A DNA stretch of 64,000 nucleotides, taken from contig NZ_VDBO01000001.1 of assembly GCF_005930355.1 (NCBI RefSeq), forward strand, positions 1,089,339-1,153,338, given 5' to 3'. This DNA comes from Paenibacillus sinopodophylli (GTDB lineage Bacteria; Bacillota; Bacilli; Paenibacillales; Paenibacillaceae). The notes beneath the pieces are model-generated. The model was not told the origin of the DNA, searched no databases, and saw nothing but the letters and a program-made list of their open reading frames with translations. Below are positions 16,951 through 25,675 of the stretch, piece after piece. The translations under genes were made by a program, and so were the position numbers. Each line of letters starts with the position of its first letter. The stretch's first letter is position 1.

Positions 16951-17310
16951 GTGATTCCAGAAGGCGTTGAATGTTCGATATTTTTTGAAAATATTAAACC
17001 GAATCCAAAAAGCAGTTCATCGTTATTGATTAAAGGTACAGTTAGCTCAGGATTTAAAATTATTATGAGCTTGGACTTTACAGGTTCAGAGCTTATCGAT
17101 AACAGTAATGCCGCCATTCCCGATGAGATTTTAGATCTTTTGAAAGAAGATTTAATTGATATTTTCGGCTTTGGTCCATTTGATAAAAAAGCGCTCAAAC
17201 AAGAAATGAAGGATCTCAACATGCTGTATTATGTACGATATAACGGCAAAGCTTATCGTTCCGATGAATGGAAAGCAATGAAACCTGAAGATTTTGCAAA
17301 ACTCCAGTAA
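16951..17310 (+). CDS. protein of unknown function (119 residues)
   Basis: Starts at GTG (MIPEGVECSIFFENIKPNP) with GAGGTG six bases before it; no ATG is in frame upstream. It contains mixed strands up to residue 50, then a helical region rich in acidic residues (IPDEILDLLKEDLIDIFGFG), and ends YRSDEWKAMKPEDFAKLQ. No signal peptide or membrane segment, so cytoplasmic. No family recognised. A long hairpin follows 31 bases after the stop. Confidence 0.6.
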   Translation: MIPEGVECSIFFENIKPNPKSSSSLLIKGTVSSGFKIIMSLDFTGSELIDNSNAAIPDEILDLLKEDLIDIFGFGPFDKKALKQEMKDLNMLYYVRYNGKAYRSDEWKAMKPEDFAKLQ

Positions 17311-17341
17311 TCTTCTTGGGCAGTGTGTTAATGCCCATTCC

Positions 17342-17397
17342 GACAAGAAGAAGCGCCTGCACAGCCCGTTACGGCCAGCAGGCGCTTCTTCTTTGTC
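17342..17397. terminator. long bidirectional hairpin between convergent genes
   Basis: Nineteen to twenty bases (17342-17360) pair almost perfectly with 17378-17397 around a 17-base loop; the stem core is AAGAAGCGCCTGC/GCAGGCGCTTCTT. It lies between the plus-strand gene ending at 17310 and the minus-strand GH88 gene ending at 17409. The pyrimidine-rich arm TTCTTCTTTG can serve as the T tract on the plus strand. Confidence 0.8.
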
Positions 17398-17408
17398 AAC
17401 TTATATCC

Positions 17409-18518
17409 CTATGCATGTCTAAGCTTCAACAAAGCTTCTGCGAAATAATAATCTCCGAAAATAAGCGGCGTATCCACATAAATATCTTTTGCGAAATAAC
17501 CTGTAGCATGCATCAGAATCCCTTCCTCTTCCACTCCCCAATTGCTGTAATTCTCGTAGAGAGAAAGAAGTATCGCTTCGGCCTGTTCCTTGTATACTTC
17601 TCCTGATTCTCCTGGCAATAATGCAGCTAATGCTAATAAACCAGAAGCAGCGATCGCTGCAGCAGAAGAATCTCGAGGTGCATGCACCTCATCTTCGGGC
17701 AGGCGAAAATCCCAATATGGTACCTTATCCACAGGCAGATGATTGAGGAAGAAGCTTGCAATCCGTTCAGCAGCCTGCACATATTCCTTTTTCGCCGTAT
17801 AACCATAACTGCGTGCGAATCCATACAACGCCCATGCTGCTCCCCTTGCCCAAGCCGAATCCGCTGCATAGCCTTGGCCGGCAATCGCTTCGATCCGCTT
17901 CCCTGTCTCAGGGTCAAAGCAGACGATATGATGAACGGAGCCGTCAGCCAGCACGAACTCCCGCAGCACGGTGTCTGCATGGATAACGGCAATATGCCGA
18001 TACCTGGGATCATCTATCTCTTCGGATGCCCAGTAAAGCAGCGGAAGGTTCAGCATACAATCAATAATCGCCCATCCGCTGTGATCCTCACCGCCCCAAT
18101 TCGGCCATGCACGGATGAACCCGCCAGCAGCATTAAATCTGCCTGCCAGCAAGCTTGCAGCCATTAACGCATGTCGCTTTGCCTCCTCATCTCGCAAGTG
18201 TTTATATTGATTTATGCTGCTTAGTTCGAACATAAATCCGACATCATGATGCAGCTGATCAAATTCCCAAAGCGTATGGCTGATTTGGCGTTCACATTCG
18301 ACAGCGAGAGCCTTCAATCGTTCGTTTCCTGTTTCTTGATATACTAACCACAGCAGACCTGGCCAGAATCCCGCTATCCAATCATGTGGAGCACTCCGCT
18401 CGTAGCGCCCCGCTTTGGAGCCATTCGGAAATGTTGCCCCGATCACCGCACTCGTTTCCTCCATTTTATGAACCACTTGCTGCCAAGCCTGCTCTATCCA
18501 ATCAGCCTTCACTTTCAT
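17409..18518 (-). CDS. unsaturated glucuronyl hydrolase, family GH88
   Basis: Cytoplasmic enzyme that removes the 4,5-unsaturated uronic acid left on oligosaccharides by polysaccharide lyases, 369 residues. Asp92 in HHDVGFMF and Asp153 in AIIDCMLNLPLLYW are 61 residues apart, the same interval as the two catalytic Asp of the Bacillus sp. GL1 enzyme (Asp88 and Asp149, from memory). The rest shows the alpha6/alpha6 barrel pattern (GYAADSAWARGAAWALYG, DSSAAAIAASGLLAL). No signal peptide. It is the last gene of the lyase locus and should process the imported products of the PL8 lyase at 25.7-29.9 kb. Confidence 0.88.
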   Translation of the reverse strand: MKVKADWIEQAWQQVVHKMEETSAVIGATFPNGSKAGRYERSAPHDWIAGFWPGLLWLVYQETGNERLKALAVECERQISHTLWEFDQLHHDVGFMFELSSINQYKHLRDEEAKRHALMAASLLAGRFNAAGGFIRAWPNWGGEDHSGWAIIDCMLNLPLLYWASEEIDDPRYRHIAVIHADTVLREFVLADGSVHHIVCFDPETGKRIEAIAGQGYAADSAWARGAAWALYGFARSYGYTAKKEYVQAAERIASFFLNHLPVDKVPYWDFRLPEDEVHAPRDSSAAAIAASGLLALAALLPGESGEVYKEQAEAILLSLYENYSNWGVEEEGILMHATGYFAKDIYVDTPLIFGDYYFAEALLKLRHA

Positions 18519-18542
18519 TCGATTCCTCCGTTTCTCCTCCAG

Positions 18543-20171
18543 CTACAGGTCTTGCCTAAGTGAATAATCTCTTCGGTAAATCTCAGGAGTCACACCATAG
18601 TACTTCTTGAATGTTCTTATGAAATGCTGCGGGCTCTGATAACCGACCTGTTCAGTAATCTCATAAACTCGTGAAGAAGATTGCTCGAGCAGCAGCTTCG
18701 CCTTCTCCATTCGCGCACATAGAATGTATTCGCTTAAGTTCTCACCCGTTATTTCCTTATAGATTTGCGACAAATATATAGCATTTAAATAAACAGAATC
18801 CCCGATGGATTGAAGGGTCACGTCATTCCCGATATTTTGTTCAATATAAGCATGCACCTTATTGATGAGCTGCTTGTGACTCTCATCGGCCTGCAAGGGT
18901 TCGTTACCGAGTAACGCATCCAAAATAATGAGGCTCCATGTTTTTAGCAGCTTAACGGAGTGAAACACATGATGCTCGGCACGACTGGCTGCACTTCCAA
19001 CCATATCCTCCAGCACTTTGCCTTTCTTATGGGCAAGGTAGGTGAAGGAGCTTAATAAGTGCAAATAGGCCTCACGCAAATGAGCCTGTGAATCCGTGTG
19101 CGAATGCTCCAGCTCGCTGAAAATTTCGGATAATTTAAGATTCAATTTCTCCCTGTTGCCTGTATCGATAAGCCGGATGAGCAAGGGAGATTGATAGAGT
19201 GAACGGAGGGGCTTCATTTCCATCGTCGACGCTGCCATCCCCTGCTGTTGGTTCGATCTTATTACCGTTGAAACCAGAGAGGCGTACGCTGCATGAATAC
19301 CCATTGGGAATGGCGTCGCATGCGAGATGTATGCTGCAATACTCCCTTTCAAATATTGACGAACATTTTCAGTGAGCTTATGGGCCAATGAAGCTAATAC
19401 ACTCTCTTCCGAGGAATCCCACTCTTCAACCGAAGTGGATTCCTTGGACCTTGGCAGGAGCATTAAGACCAAATGGCCTTGCGGAGCCTTACATGTCCAT
19501 ATGTGGAATTGTGAAGAGAACATCTCCTCCGCCATGTTCAGAACAGCAAATTCGAATAGCTTCATATCTGCCGCATTATAGGATTCATAGAAATAGGGAT
19601 CGAATTTAATCGCCGCCAATTTGATTTGATTCCCATAATGAAACGGAATGCGGTACATGGAAACCTTCTCCATGAATGGATTTCTAGAGATCATCTCCTC
19701 CTGTAACAATTCGAGCAGCAAATTTTCTTTCAACATAGGCAGGTTTTGGTGCACGATGGACGTCGCATATTCAAAAATCTGATGCTGCTCGCGCTCGTTC
19801 TGACGTTTGCCAGCAATCTTGCTTACCGCATCCAGCAGCAGCTCATCGCGAACAGGTTTTATAAAATAATCAATCGCATGCAATTCGATCGCTTTTTTGG
19901 CATATTCGAACTCCGCATAGCCAGTAAGCAGAATACAATCGATCTTTTTATTTTGTTCATTGATGTATTGAATAAGTTCTAGCCCCGACATGCCCGGCAT
20001 ACGGATATCCGTAATCAGAATGTCAATAGGATGCTCGCTAATAATCGCTTGCGCTCCCTGTCCGCTATAAGCCGTATGAATCGTCGAAATATCGAACTGA
20101 TCCCATGGCATAGTCGTAGCCAATGATTCTACTTGATGTTTTTGGTCATCAACGATTAACAAAGACAGCAT
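18543..20171 (-). CDS. AraC-type response regulator (YesN-like)
   Basis: Transcription activator of the lyase locus, about 542 residues. The start is the ATG of MLSLLIVDDQK, three codons inside the longest frame, because AAGGAG directly abuts the upstream GTG. The receiver domain (1-120) has the acidic pair in LIVDD, phospho-acceptor Asp near 55 in LITDIRMPG, Thr in LLTGYAEF and Lys in YFIKPV. A long helical linker follows. The C-terminal 100 residues are two AraC helix-turn-helix units (SIGDSVYLNAIYLSQIYKEI; VYEITEQVGYQSPQHFIRTF). It follows the kinase by a few bases. The target is probably the inverted repeat found before the lyase and binding-protein genes. Confidence 0.9.
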   Translation of the reverse strand: MLSLLIVDDQKHQVESLATTMPWDQFDISTIHTAYSGQGAQAIISEHPIDILITDIRMPGMSGLELIQYINEQNKKIDCILLTGYAEFEYAKKAIELHAIDYFIKPVRDELLLDAVSKIAGKRQNEREQHQIFEYATSIVHQNLPMLKENLLLELLQEEMISRNPFMEKVSMYRIPFHYGNQIKLAAIKFDPYFYESYNAADMKLFEFAVLNMAEEMFSSQFHIWTCKAPQGHLVLMLLPRSKESTSVEEWDSSEESVLASLAHKLTENVRQYLKGSIAAYISHATPFPMGIHAAYASLVSTVIRSNQQQGMAASTMEMKPLRSLYQSPLLIRLIDTGNREKLNLKLSEIFSELEHSHTDSQAHLREAYLHLLSSFTYLAHKKGKVLEDMVGSAASRAEHHVFHSVKLLKTWSLIILDALLGNEPLQADESHKQLINKVHAYIEQNIGNDVTLQSIGDSVYLNAIYLSQIYKEITGENLSEYILCARMEKAKLLLEQSSSRVYEITEQVGYQSPQHFIRTFKKYYGVTPEIYRRDYSLRQDL

Positions 20172-20176
20172 CCCGC

Positions 20177-21904
20177 TCACTCCTTCTCCGCAGCTTCCCA
20201 GTAAAGCTCCATCCGCAATCCGCCTAATGCCGAGTGATCAATAAAAATGCCGGAATGCTCCCCGAAATAATATTTCAAACGGTGGTTCACATTCCATAAG
20301 CCTGTCCTCTGGGTTATGTTAACCTCTTGCCCAGTCGTTTTCCTTAGCCTGTGCAACGCATCCGAGCTCAGCCCTGTACCATTGTCCTCGATAATAAGTC
20401 TACAAGTATTCATTTCCATGAACCCCGTAATCGTAATGACACCATCCTCCGTCCTCTCCTCCAACCCGTGTACAATAGCATTTTCAATTATTGGTTGAAG
20501 AAGCAGTCTTGGAATTTTCATCTCGAGCATCTCATCAGGGATTGATATCGTGTACTCCAGCTTTTCCAATTGTGAATTCATAATATCCAAATAGTTCACT
20601 GCCAAATCGACTTCCATTTGAAGGGTAGCGACGAGAGACTCGTTACGGGTCGTGTATTTATAGTAATCACCCAAATTGTGAGCCATTGCGATGACCGATT
20701 GGTTTTTGTTCATTTTGGCCATATTCACAATATAAGCTAGACAGTTATACAGAAAATGCGGATTGATCTGCGATTGCAGCTGCTTCATAACTGCTTCTCT
20801 GGAGCGTACTTCCTCTGTGTATACCCGTTTAAGCAATTGATCGATTTCCGTCGCCATTCCGTTGAAGGAATCAAACAGCTGTTGGAACTCGCTTTTACTG
20901 CGAACTTTAATTTGATAAGCAAAGTTTTTATTTTTGATCTGACCAACACCGCGAATTAATATCCTTATCGGTACCTGAATATGAGAGTACAGCAGCAAGG
21001 CAGAACTGATCCCAAACAGAAACAACATCAGCAGAATGACATAGAACAAATTGCGGCTTTTCACAACGGGCTGCAGTATCTCGTCCAATGGTTCTATGTC
21101 AACGAGGCTCCAGTCCATCTTACTCGATGCCAATGTATAGAGAAGATATTTTTTTCCATCAATTTTAACAATGCTGCGATATTTAGAAGAGCTTGCGTAC
21201 TGATCCAGTGGGTACGCTTTCATAACTTGTTGAATAAGCTTAACATTCGCTTTGCTGCTATATACAACCTGATCTGAGCTATGATAGAAGAAAGCGTCGC
21301 TATGCCCAGACAGCGTAAATCCATCCAGCAGATTCGTAATGTTTTTGGTGAAGAAGTCAACTCGGATAATAAGCTCTGACTGTAAAGGATTCGTGAGGTT
21401 AGCTTGATACGGTGAGGCAAAATAACGAGAAAAGGCATCCATCTGAACACCATTGACATCCACTTTATTCAGCTTCCAGTTAGGGGTATAATGATTCGAA
21501 ATTTCAGCTTGATCAAAAATAGCGGAAGACATCGTAGACAGCGATAAATCGTTTTTTGGAAAATAAATCGATATCACATTCATCACTTGATTCGTTATGC
21601 TGAACAGATTGAGCTTGCTTTGAATCGATTGAATGATTTTCAACCTGTCATAGCCCGATTGCGGCAAATTGCCAAAAGCTACACTTCGAATTTCTGGATC
21701 TTTGGTCGCTATGGTCGCGTACATCATATTTTGATCCAGCAGACTCTCAATCTGATTCAGGAAATAGAACAATTTATCTTCGTTTCTTGAATTGATTTGA
21801 TCCTCGATGACTTGTACGCTCTGCTGATTCGTATAAGCGTAAAGCCCGATAATCGGTGTCAAGATTAATACGATGAGAAGGATCACCTTCGTGATGATGT
21901 TCAA
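20177..21904 (-). CDS. sensor histidine kinase (YesM-like)
   Basis: Membrane sensor partner of the response regulator, 575 residues. TTG start with AGGAGG before it. A first membrane segment (about 6-24), an extracytoplasmic sensor region of about 260 residues (dCache-like in length), and a second membrane segment (about 286-308) are followed by HAMP. The His_kinase domain has His383 in QINPHFLYNCL, and a C-terminal ATPase has ENAIVHGLEER and IIEDNGTGL. This architecture is the one that senses carbohydrates in Paenibacillus uptake loci; here the signal is probably an oligosaccharide released by the PL8 lyase or delivered by the binding protein. Confidence 0.9.
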   Translation of the reverse strand: MNIITKVILLIVLILTPIIGLYAYTNQQSVQVIEDQINSRNEDKLFYFLNQIESLLDQNMMYATIATKDPEIRSVAFGNLPQSGYDRLKIIQSIQSKLNLFSITNQVMNVISIYFPKNDLSLSTMSSAIFDQAEISNHYTPNWKLNKVDVNGVQMDAFSRYFASPYQANLTNPLQSELIIRVDFFTKNITNLLDGFTLSGHSDAFFYHSSDQVVYSSKANVKLIQQVMKAYPLDQYASSSKYRSIVKIDGKKYLLYTLASSKMDWSLVDIEPLDEILQPVVKSRNLFYVILLMLFLFGISSALLLYSHIQVPIRILIRGVGQIKNKNFAYQIKVRSKSEFQQLFDSFNGMATEIDQLLKRVYTEEVRSREAVMKQLQSQINPHFLYNCLAYIVNMAKMNKNQSVIAMAHNLGDYYKYTTRNESLVATLQMEVDLAVNYLDIMNSQLEKLEYTISIPDEMLEMKIPRLLLQPIIENAIVHGLEERTEDGVITITGFMEMNTCRLIIEDNGTGLSSDALHRLRKTTGQEVNITQRTGLWNVNHRLKYYFGEHSGIFIDHSALGGLRMELYWEAAEKE

Positions 21905-21950
21905 AGATTTCTCCTCCTTGCTCTATTTCCTTCTATTCTAGCATAAGGCC

Positions 21951-22829
21951 CTACTCTTTGACTGATCCCAGCGTCATACCTTTCACGAAATATTTTTGAA
22001 GAAACGGATAGACGAGCAAGATTGGAATCGTGCCTACGAATATAAGGGCAGATTTCAATGATCGTTCTGATAGCTGCTCCAAGTCAGAAGGATTGAGCCC
22101 AATTTGCGTATAATCAAACCCCGCGATCAACGCCTGCAGGAAGGTAGCAAGCGGAATCTTATCCGCCTGATTCATATAGATCATTCCGTCAAACCATGAG
22201 TTCCAATGGAACACCATCGAGAATAAGGACAACGTCGCTATAGAAGGCAGGGAAATGGGGAAAAAGATCGTGAATAATATACGGAAATGTCCCGCACCAT
22301 CAATGGCTGCTGCTTCCTCCAGCTCCTTAGGGATACCTCGGAAGAAATTCATCATAAGCACAACGTTAAACACGTTGACCGCGACTGGGAGAATTAATGC
22401 CCACAATGAATTCATCAGCCCCGTCTTTTGCACGACCAGATACGTAGGAATCAGTCCTCCGTGAAAGAGCATGGTAAAGACGAAAAACCATGCATACATC
22501 GTTCTTCCACGGAAAGTACGGTTATCCTTCGACATCGAATAAGCAGCCAGCATCGTAAGAAACATTGAGAATACAGTTCCGATTACCGTTCTAAAAAAAC
22601 TCACTCGAAAGGCGACTAGAAAATTGTTGCTGTTCAATGCTTTCTCATAGGCATCAAGCGTGAAGCCAATCGGCCACAGCTTGACTATGAAAGTTGTCGT
22701 CGCGTAATTCGAGCTAAGCGATACAGCCAGCACATGAACCATTGGAAGTATGCATAGCAAAGCCACGATGATTAAAAAAGTATTGTTTATATAATGAAAC
22801 AGCCTGTTTGAGAATGTTAGTTTTAGCAT
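21951..22829 (-). CDS. carbohydrate ABC transporter permease (YtcP/LplC type)
   Basis: Inner half of an oligosaccharide importer, 292 residues with six predicted membrane helices. The EAA loop reads EEAAAIDGAGHFRILFTIFF. The C-terminal end KYFVKGMTLGSVKE is typical of the YtcP/LplC type. It pairs with the LplB-type permease 14 bases upstream. No ATPase gene is present at the locus, as is usual for this class, which uses a shared MsmX-like ATPase encoded elsewhere. Confidence 0.92.
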   Translation of the reverse strand: MLKLTFSNRLFHYINNTFLIIVALLCILPMVHVLAVSLSSNYATTTFIVKLWPIGFTLDAYEKALNSNNFLVAFRVSFFRTVIGTVFSMFLTMLAAYSMSKDNRTFRGRTMYAWFFVFTMLFHGGLIPTYLVVQKTGLMNSLWALILPVAVNVFNVVLMMNFFRGIPKELEEAAAIDGAGHFRILFTIFFPISLPSIATLSLFSMVFHWNSWFDGMIYMNQADKIPLATFLQALIAGFDYTQIGLNPSDLEQLSERSLKSALIFVGTIPILLVYPFLQKYFVKGMTLGSVKE

Positions 22830-22843
22830 CGCATTCTATCCTC

Positions 22844-23743
22844 TCAAAATATCCTGTAATTCGCATATTTAGAAGCTAATTTATAAGTTGTAGCAATCAA
22901 GATAAACCCAATGACAGATTTAAAGAATCCTACAGCAGTAGCTAGGCTGAATGAGCCTTGAAGCAGCCCCACGCGGTAGACGTAAGTATCAATAATATCG
23001 CCTTTCTGGTACACAAGTGGATTGTACATATTGTATACTTGGTCGAATCCTGCATTCAGTACATTGCCGAGGGACAGCGTTGCAATAACAATCGCAATAG
23101 GGATAACGGCCGGAATCGTGATGTGAATGGCTTTGTTTAGATTGTTGGCGCCGTCAATGTCCGCTGCTTCATATAAACTCTGATTGATTCCTGTCATAGC
23201 TGCCAAATAGATAATCGTTCCAAAACCAAATTCCTTCCACACATCACTCGTAACGAGTGTGAAACGGAACCAATCTCCGCTCCCTAGAAAGAAGACGCGA
23301 TTGAGGCCGAGTGCCTCCATTAATTGATTAATTAAGCCATTGGTCGCTAATAAATCGGTCAGAATGCCTCCGAGAATAACCCAGTTCAAGAAATGCGGCA
23401 AGTAGATAAGCGATTGAATCGTTCTTTTGAATAACATTCCCCTTACTTCATTAAGAAATAGAGAGAACGCAAAGGGGACAATCGCGCCTGCGATGATTTT
23501 GGAGATGGCAATAATAAAGGTATTCCATATGACCTGAAGCGCTGTAGGATCGTTAAACATGAAGATGAAATGCTTCAATCCAACAAATGGAGACTCAAAG
23601 ATGCCGAGCCAAGGCTTAAAGTCCTGAAAACCAATCAGAAACCCCACCATAGGAATGTAGTTGAAAACGAGCAATAATAAAACGGACGGCAGCAGAAAGA
23701 GATGGAGCGGCCATGTTTTGCGGAAATACAGATTCGTTTTCAT
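22844..23743 (-). CDS. carbohydrate ABC transporter permease (LplB type)
   Basis: Second permease of the importer, 299 residues, six membrane helices. The N-terminus MKTNLYFRKTWPLHLFLLPS and the motif FNYIPMVGFLIGFQDFKPW are characteristic of LplB-like proteins, and the EAA loop reads YEAADIDGANNLNKAIHITI. It follows the binding protein by 98 bases, where the start of the permease gene has only a modest ribosome site (GAGAAAC). It works with the permease at 21951-22829. Confidence 0.92.
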   Translation of the reverse strand: MKTNLYFRKTWPLHLFLLPSVLLLLVFNYIPMVGFLIGFQDFKPWLGIFESPFVGLKHFIFMFNDPTALQVIWNTFIIAISKIIAGAIVPFAFSLFLNEVRGMLFKRTIQSLIYLPHFLNWVILGGILTDLLATNGLINQLMEALGLNRVFFLGSGDWFRFTLVTSDVWKEFGFGTIIYLAAMTGINQSLYEAADIDGANNLNKAIHITIPAVIPIAIVIATLSLGNVLNAGFDQVYNMYNPLVYQKGDIIDTYVYRVGLLQGSFSLATAVGFFKSVIGFILIATTYKLASKYANYRIF

Positions 23744-23841
23744 ACCAGTTTCTCCTATCGATACATGTTATTGAGAAAGCACATGCGGATCGGCCTAGCA
23801 TATGTCCATCTCCGCATGTGCCTCTTAATGACGATTATTGC

Positions 23842-25578
23842 TTACTTCATGCTCGCAACCGCTTCATTGACCTCTTTTGTAATTTGCGCGCCGCCCTGAT
23901 CATTCCATTGTTTCACAAACGTATCGAAATACTCAGGCGGCTGTTTGCCATAAATGATTTGAAGGAAGGTCTGCTCTTCCAGCGTAGACAATTGATCCCA
24001 TTTCTCTTTCATGGTTGCGGTATTAGCACCGTAGAAACCGCTCGGAACATCTTGTGCTATTTGCTCGTAAGCGACTGAGAAACCATCGATCGTTAATTTC
24101 CCATTGCTTGCAGCGAGTTTCTGCTCGAAGACACTATCCAGCTGACCCGATGCGACGCGTTGATAAATGTTCGGACCTTCCATGACGTTAGTTGGTGCTG
24201 TTCCGGATGAAGGAGATAGCATCAAGTAGGCATTCAGGCTCACTACGCCATCCGGTACGTTTTTCCAATCTGGCTTCCCGTCCTTAAGCACATAGTCATA
24301 GCCCTCGCCATACCCTTTGTCGAACGGACACATTGGATCCTCAATCGCGCAGCCATACAGCGTATCCCAATATTTCAGAATAGCTTCCATATGCTCAAAG
24401 CCTTCACGGAATACATATGTCCCGTAGGATGGCAGTGAGGCTTGACGCCCAACCTCGCCCTTCACACCTGAAGGAAGTGGGTATGGCTTAATAACAACCG
24501 ACTGGTTCTTTGTCTCAGCTTCTGCGACCGCGGTTCCAATTGGCCAGCCTCCAGACCAGCCTGGAGCGAAAGCGATTCCAGCTTTTCCTGAAGTAAAGTC
24601 AGCCATCGCTTTAGCTGCGTCCTGAGTGCCGAAATCAGCGCTCAAATAACCATTCTCAAACCATCCTCGCAGCTTCACGAGTCCATCCTTCACACCTGGC
24701 AGCGTCGATCCGTATTGCAAGTTTCCGCTGGCATCCTTAATCCATAGGTAAGGCTGCTCCTGGCCGAATATGAATGAAGTATCAGCCATGTAGTTACTGG
24801 TAGGATGATAGTAGCCTGTGTTGCCGCCAATTGCGAGTCCGTAAGTATCCTTCTTATTATTCCGATCCGGATCTTGATTCGTGAATGCATCCAGTACAGC
24901 AGTAAATTCTTCTACATTGGTCGGGACTTTCAGACCTAGATTATCCAGCCAATCCTGTCGAACCCACATGACGGTAGCTCCTACAATACCATTTGAGATA
25001 CCTGGCAAGCCGTAAATTTTACCCTCTCTCTTCACTGAATTCCAAATTTCCGGATTTTTGATATAAGAGTCTTTGACCCTTGCAGTCGCATATTTCTCGA
25101 AAGCCTCATCAATAGATTGGATTTTTCCAGAAGCAACCAAATCCTCGAACAGCGTTCCAGATGCATAGAGAACGTCCGGCAGCTCTTCTCCGCTTGTCAT
25201 AGCCAAGCGTACTTTCGTTTCCAATGAATCAGTTACGACCCATTTATATTTCGTGACAATTCCCAGGTTATCCTTAAACCACCGCGAGATCGGATTATCT
25301 TCTGGTGTATCGCCATTACGAAGCTTATCCGAAGGCTTTAATCCAAGTGCCGCGGTAATGGTAACCGGTGGATCATATTTCGTACGATCGTTTGGCTGCG
25401 GCTCAGGCGCTGGGCTCTCCTCACTCACATTCGTCTCATCCGTATTTGCTGTCGCTTCTGAGCTGCTTTCATCGGTTGCTTGAGACAGCTTATTGTTGCT
25501 GTTCGAACACGCGGCAATCATACTTACGATTAGAATTATGCACATAAGTGTTGCAAAAAATCTTCGTTGCCTGTTCAT
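23842..25578 (-). CDS. sugar-binding lipoprotein of an ABC importer
   Basis: Captures oligosaccharides outside the membrane for the two permeases, 578 residues. The start is the ATG of MNRQRRFFATLMCI with AGGGGG before it, five codons inside the longest frame. The lipobox is SMIAAC, followed by a Ser/Glu/Thr-rich linker (to about residue 60) and a large family 1 solute-binding fold (KADFTSGKAGIAFAPGW, ARVKDSYIKNPEIWNS). The size near 580 residues is typical of LplA/YtcQ-type proteins that bind long oligosaccharides. It has its own promoter element at 25614-25662. Confidence 0.9.
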   Translation of the reverse strand: MNRQRRFFATLMCIILIVSMIAACSNSNNKLSQATDESSSEATANTDETNVSEESPAPEPQPNDRTKYDPPVTITAALGLKPSDKLRNGDTPEDNPISRWFKDNLGIVTKYKWVVTDSLETKVRLAMTSGEELPDVLYASGTLFEDLVASGKIQSIDEAFEKYATARVKDSYIKNPEIWNSVKREGKIYGLPGISNGIVGATVMWVRQDWLDNLGLKVPTNVEEFTAVLDAFTNQDPDRNNKKDTYGLAIGGNTGYYHPTSNYMADTSFIFGQEQPYLWIKDASGNLQYGSTLPGVKDGLVKLRGWFENGYLSADFGTQDAAKAMADFTSGKAGIAFAPGWSGGWPIGTAVAEAETKNQSVVIKPYPLPSGVKGEVGRQASLPSYGTYVFREGFEHMEAILKYWDTLYGCAIEDPMCPFDKGYGEGYDYVLKDGKPDWKNVPDGVVSLNAYLMLSPSSGTAPTNVMEGPNIYQRVASGQLDSVFEQKLAASNGKLTIDGFSVAYEQIAQDVPSGFYGANTATMKEKWDQLSTLEEQTFLQIIYGKQPPEYFDTFVKQWNDQGGAQITKEVNEAVASMK

Positions 25579-25613
25579 TGTAATCCCCCTCATTTATGAT
25601 CCTTACACTTTTC

Positions 25614-25662
25614 ATTATTCCATTCTCTCCGAGTGAAAGAAATGATCGTTTATCAAGATCAT
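25614..25662 (-). promoter_or_regulatory. activator-type promoter shared with the lyase gene (copy 1)
   Basis: On the minus strand an inverted repeat ATGATC-9-GATCAT (25662-25642) is followed after 22 bases by AATAAT (25619-25614), a plausible -10 in the context GAATGGAATAATGA. No TTGACA-like -35 is present, which fits activation by a regulator bound just upstream. The repeat starts 64 bases before the binding-protein ATG. Copy 2 before the lyase gene has the same parts at the same spacing. The repeat extends at its outer side through AAGTTC in both copies. Confidence 0.65.
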
Positions 25663-25675
25663 GAACTTTTGTTTG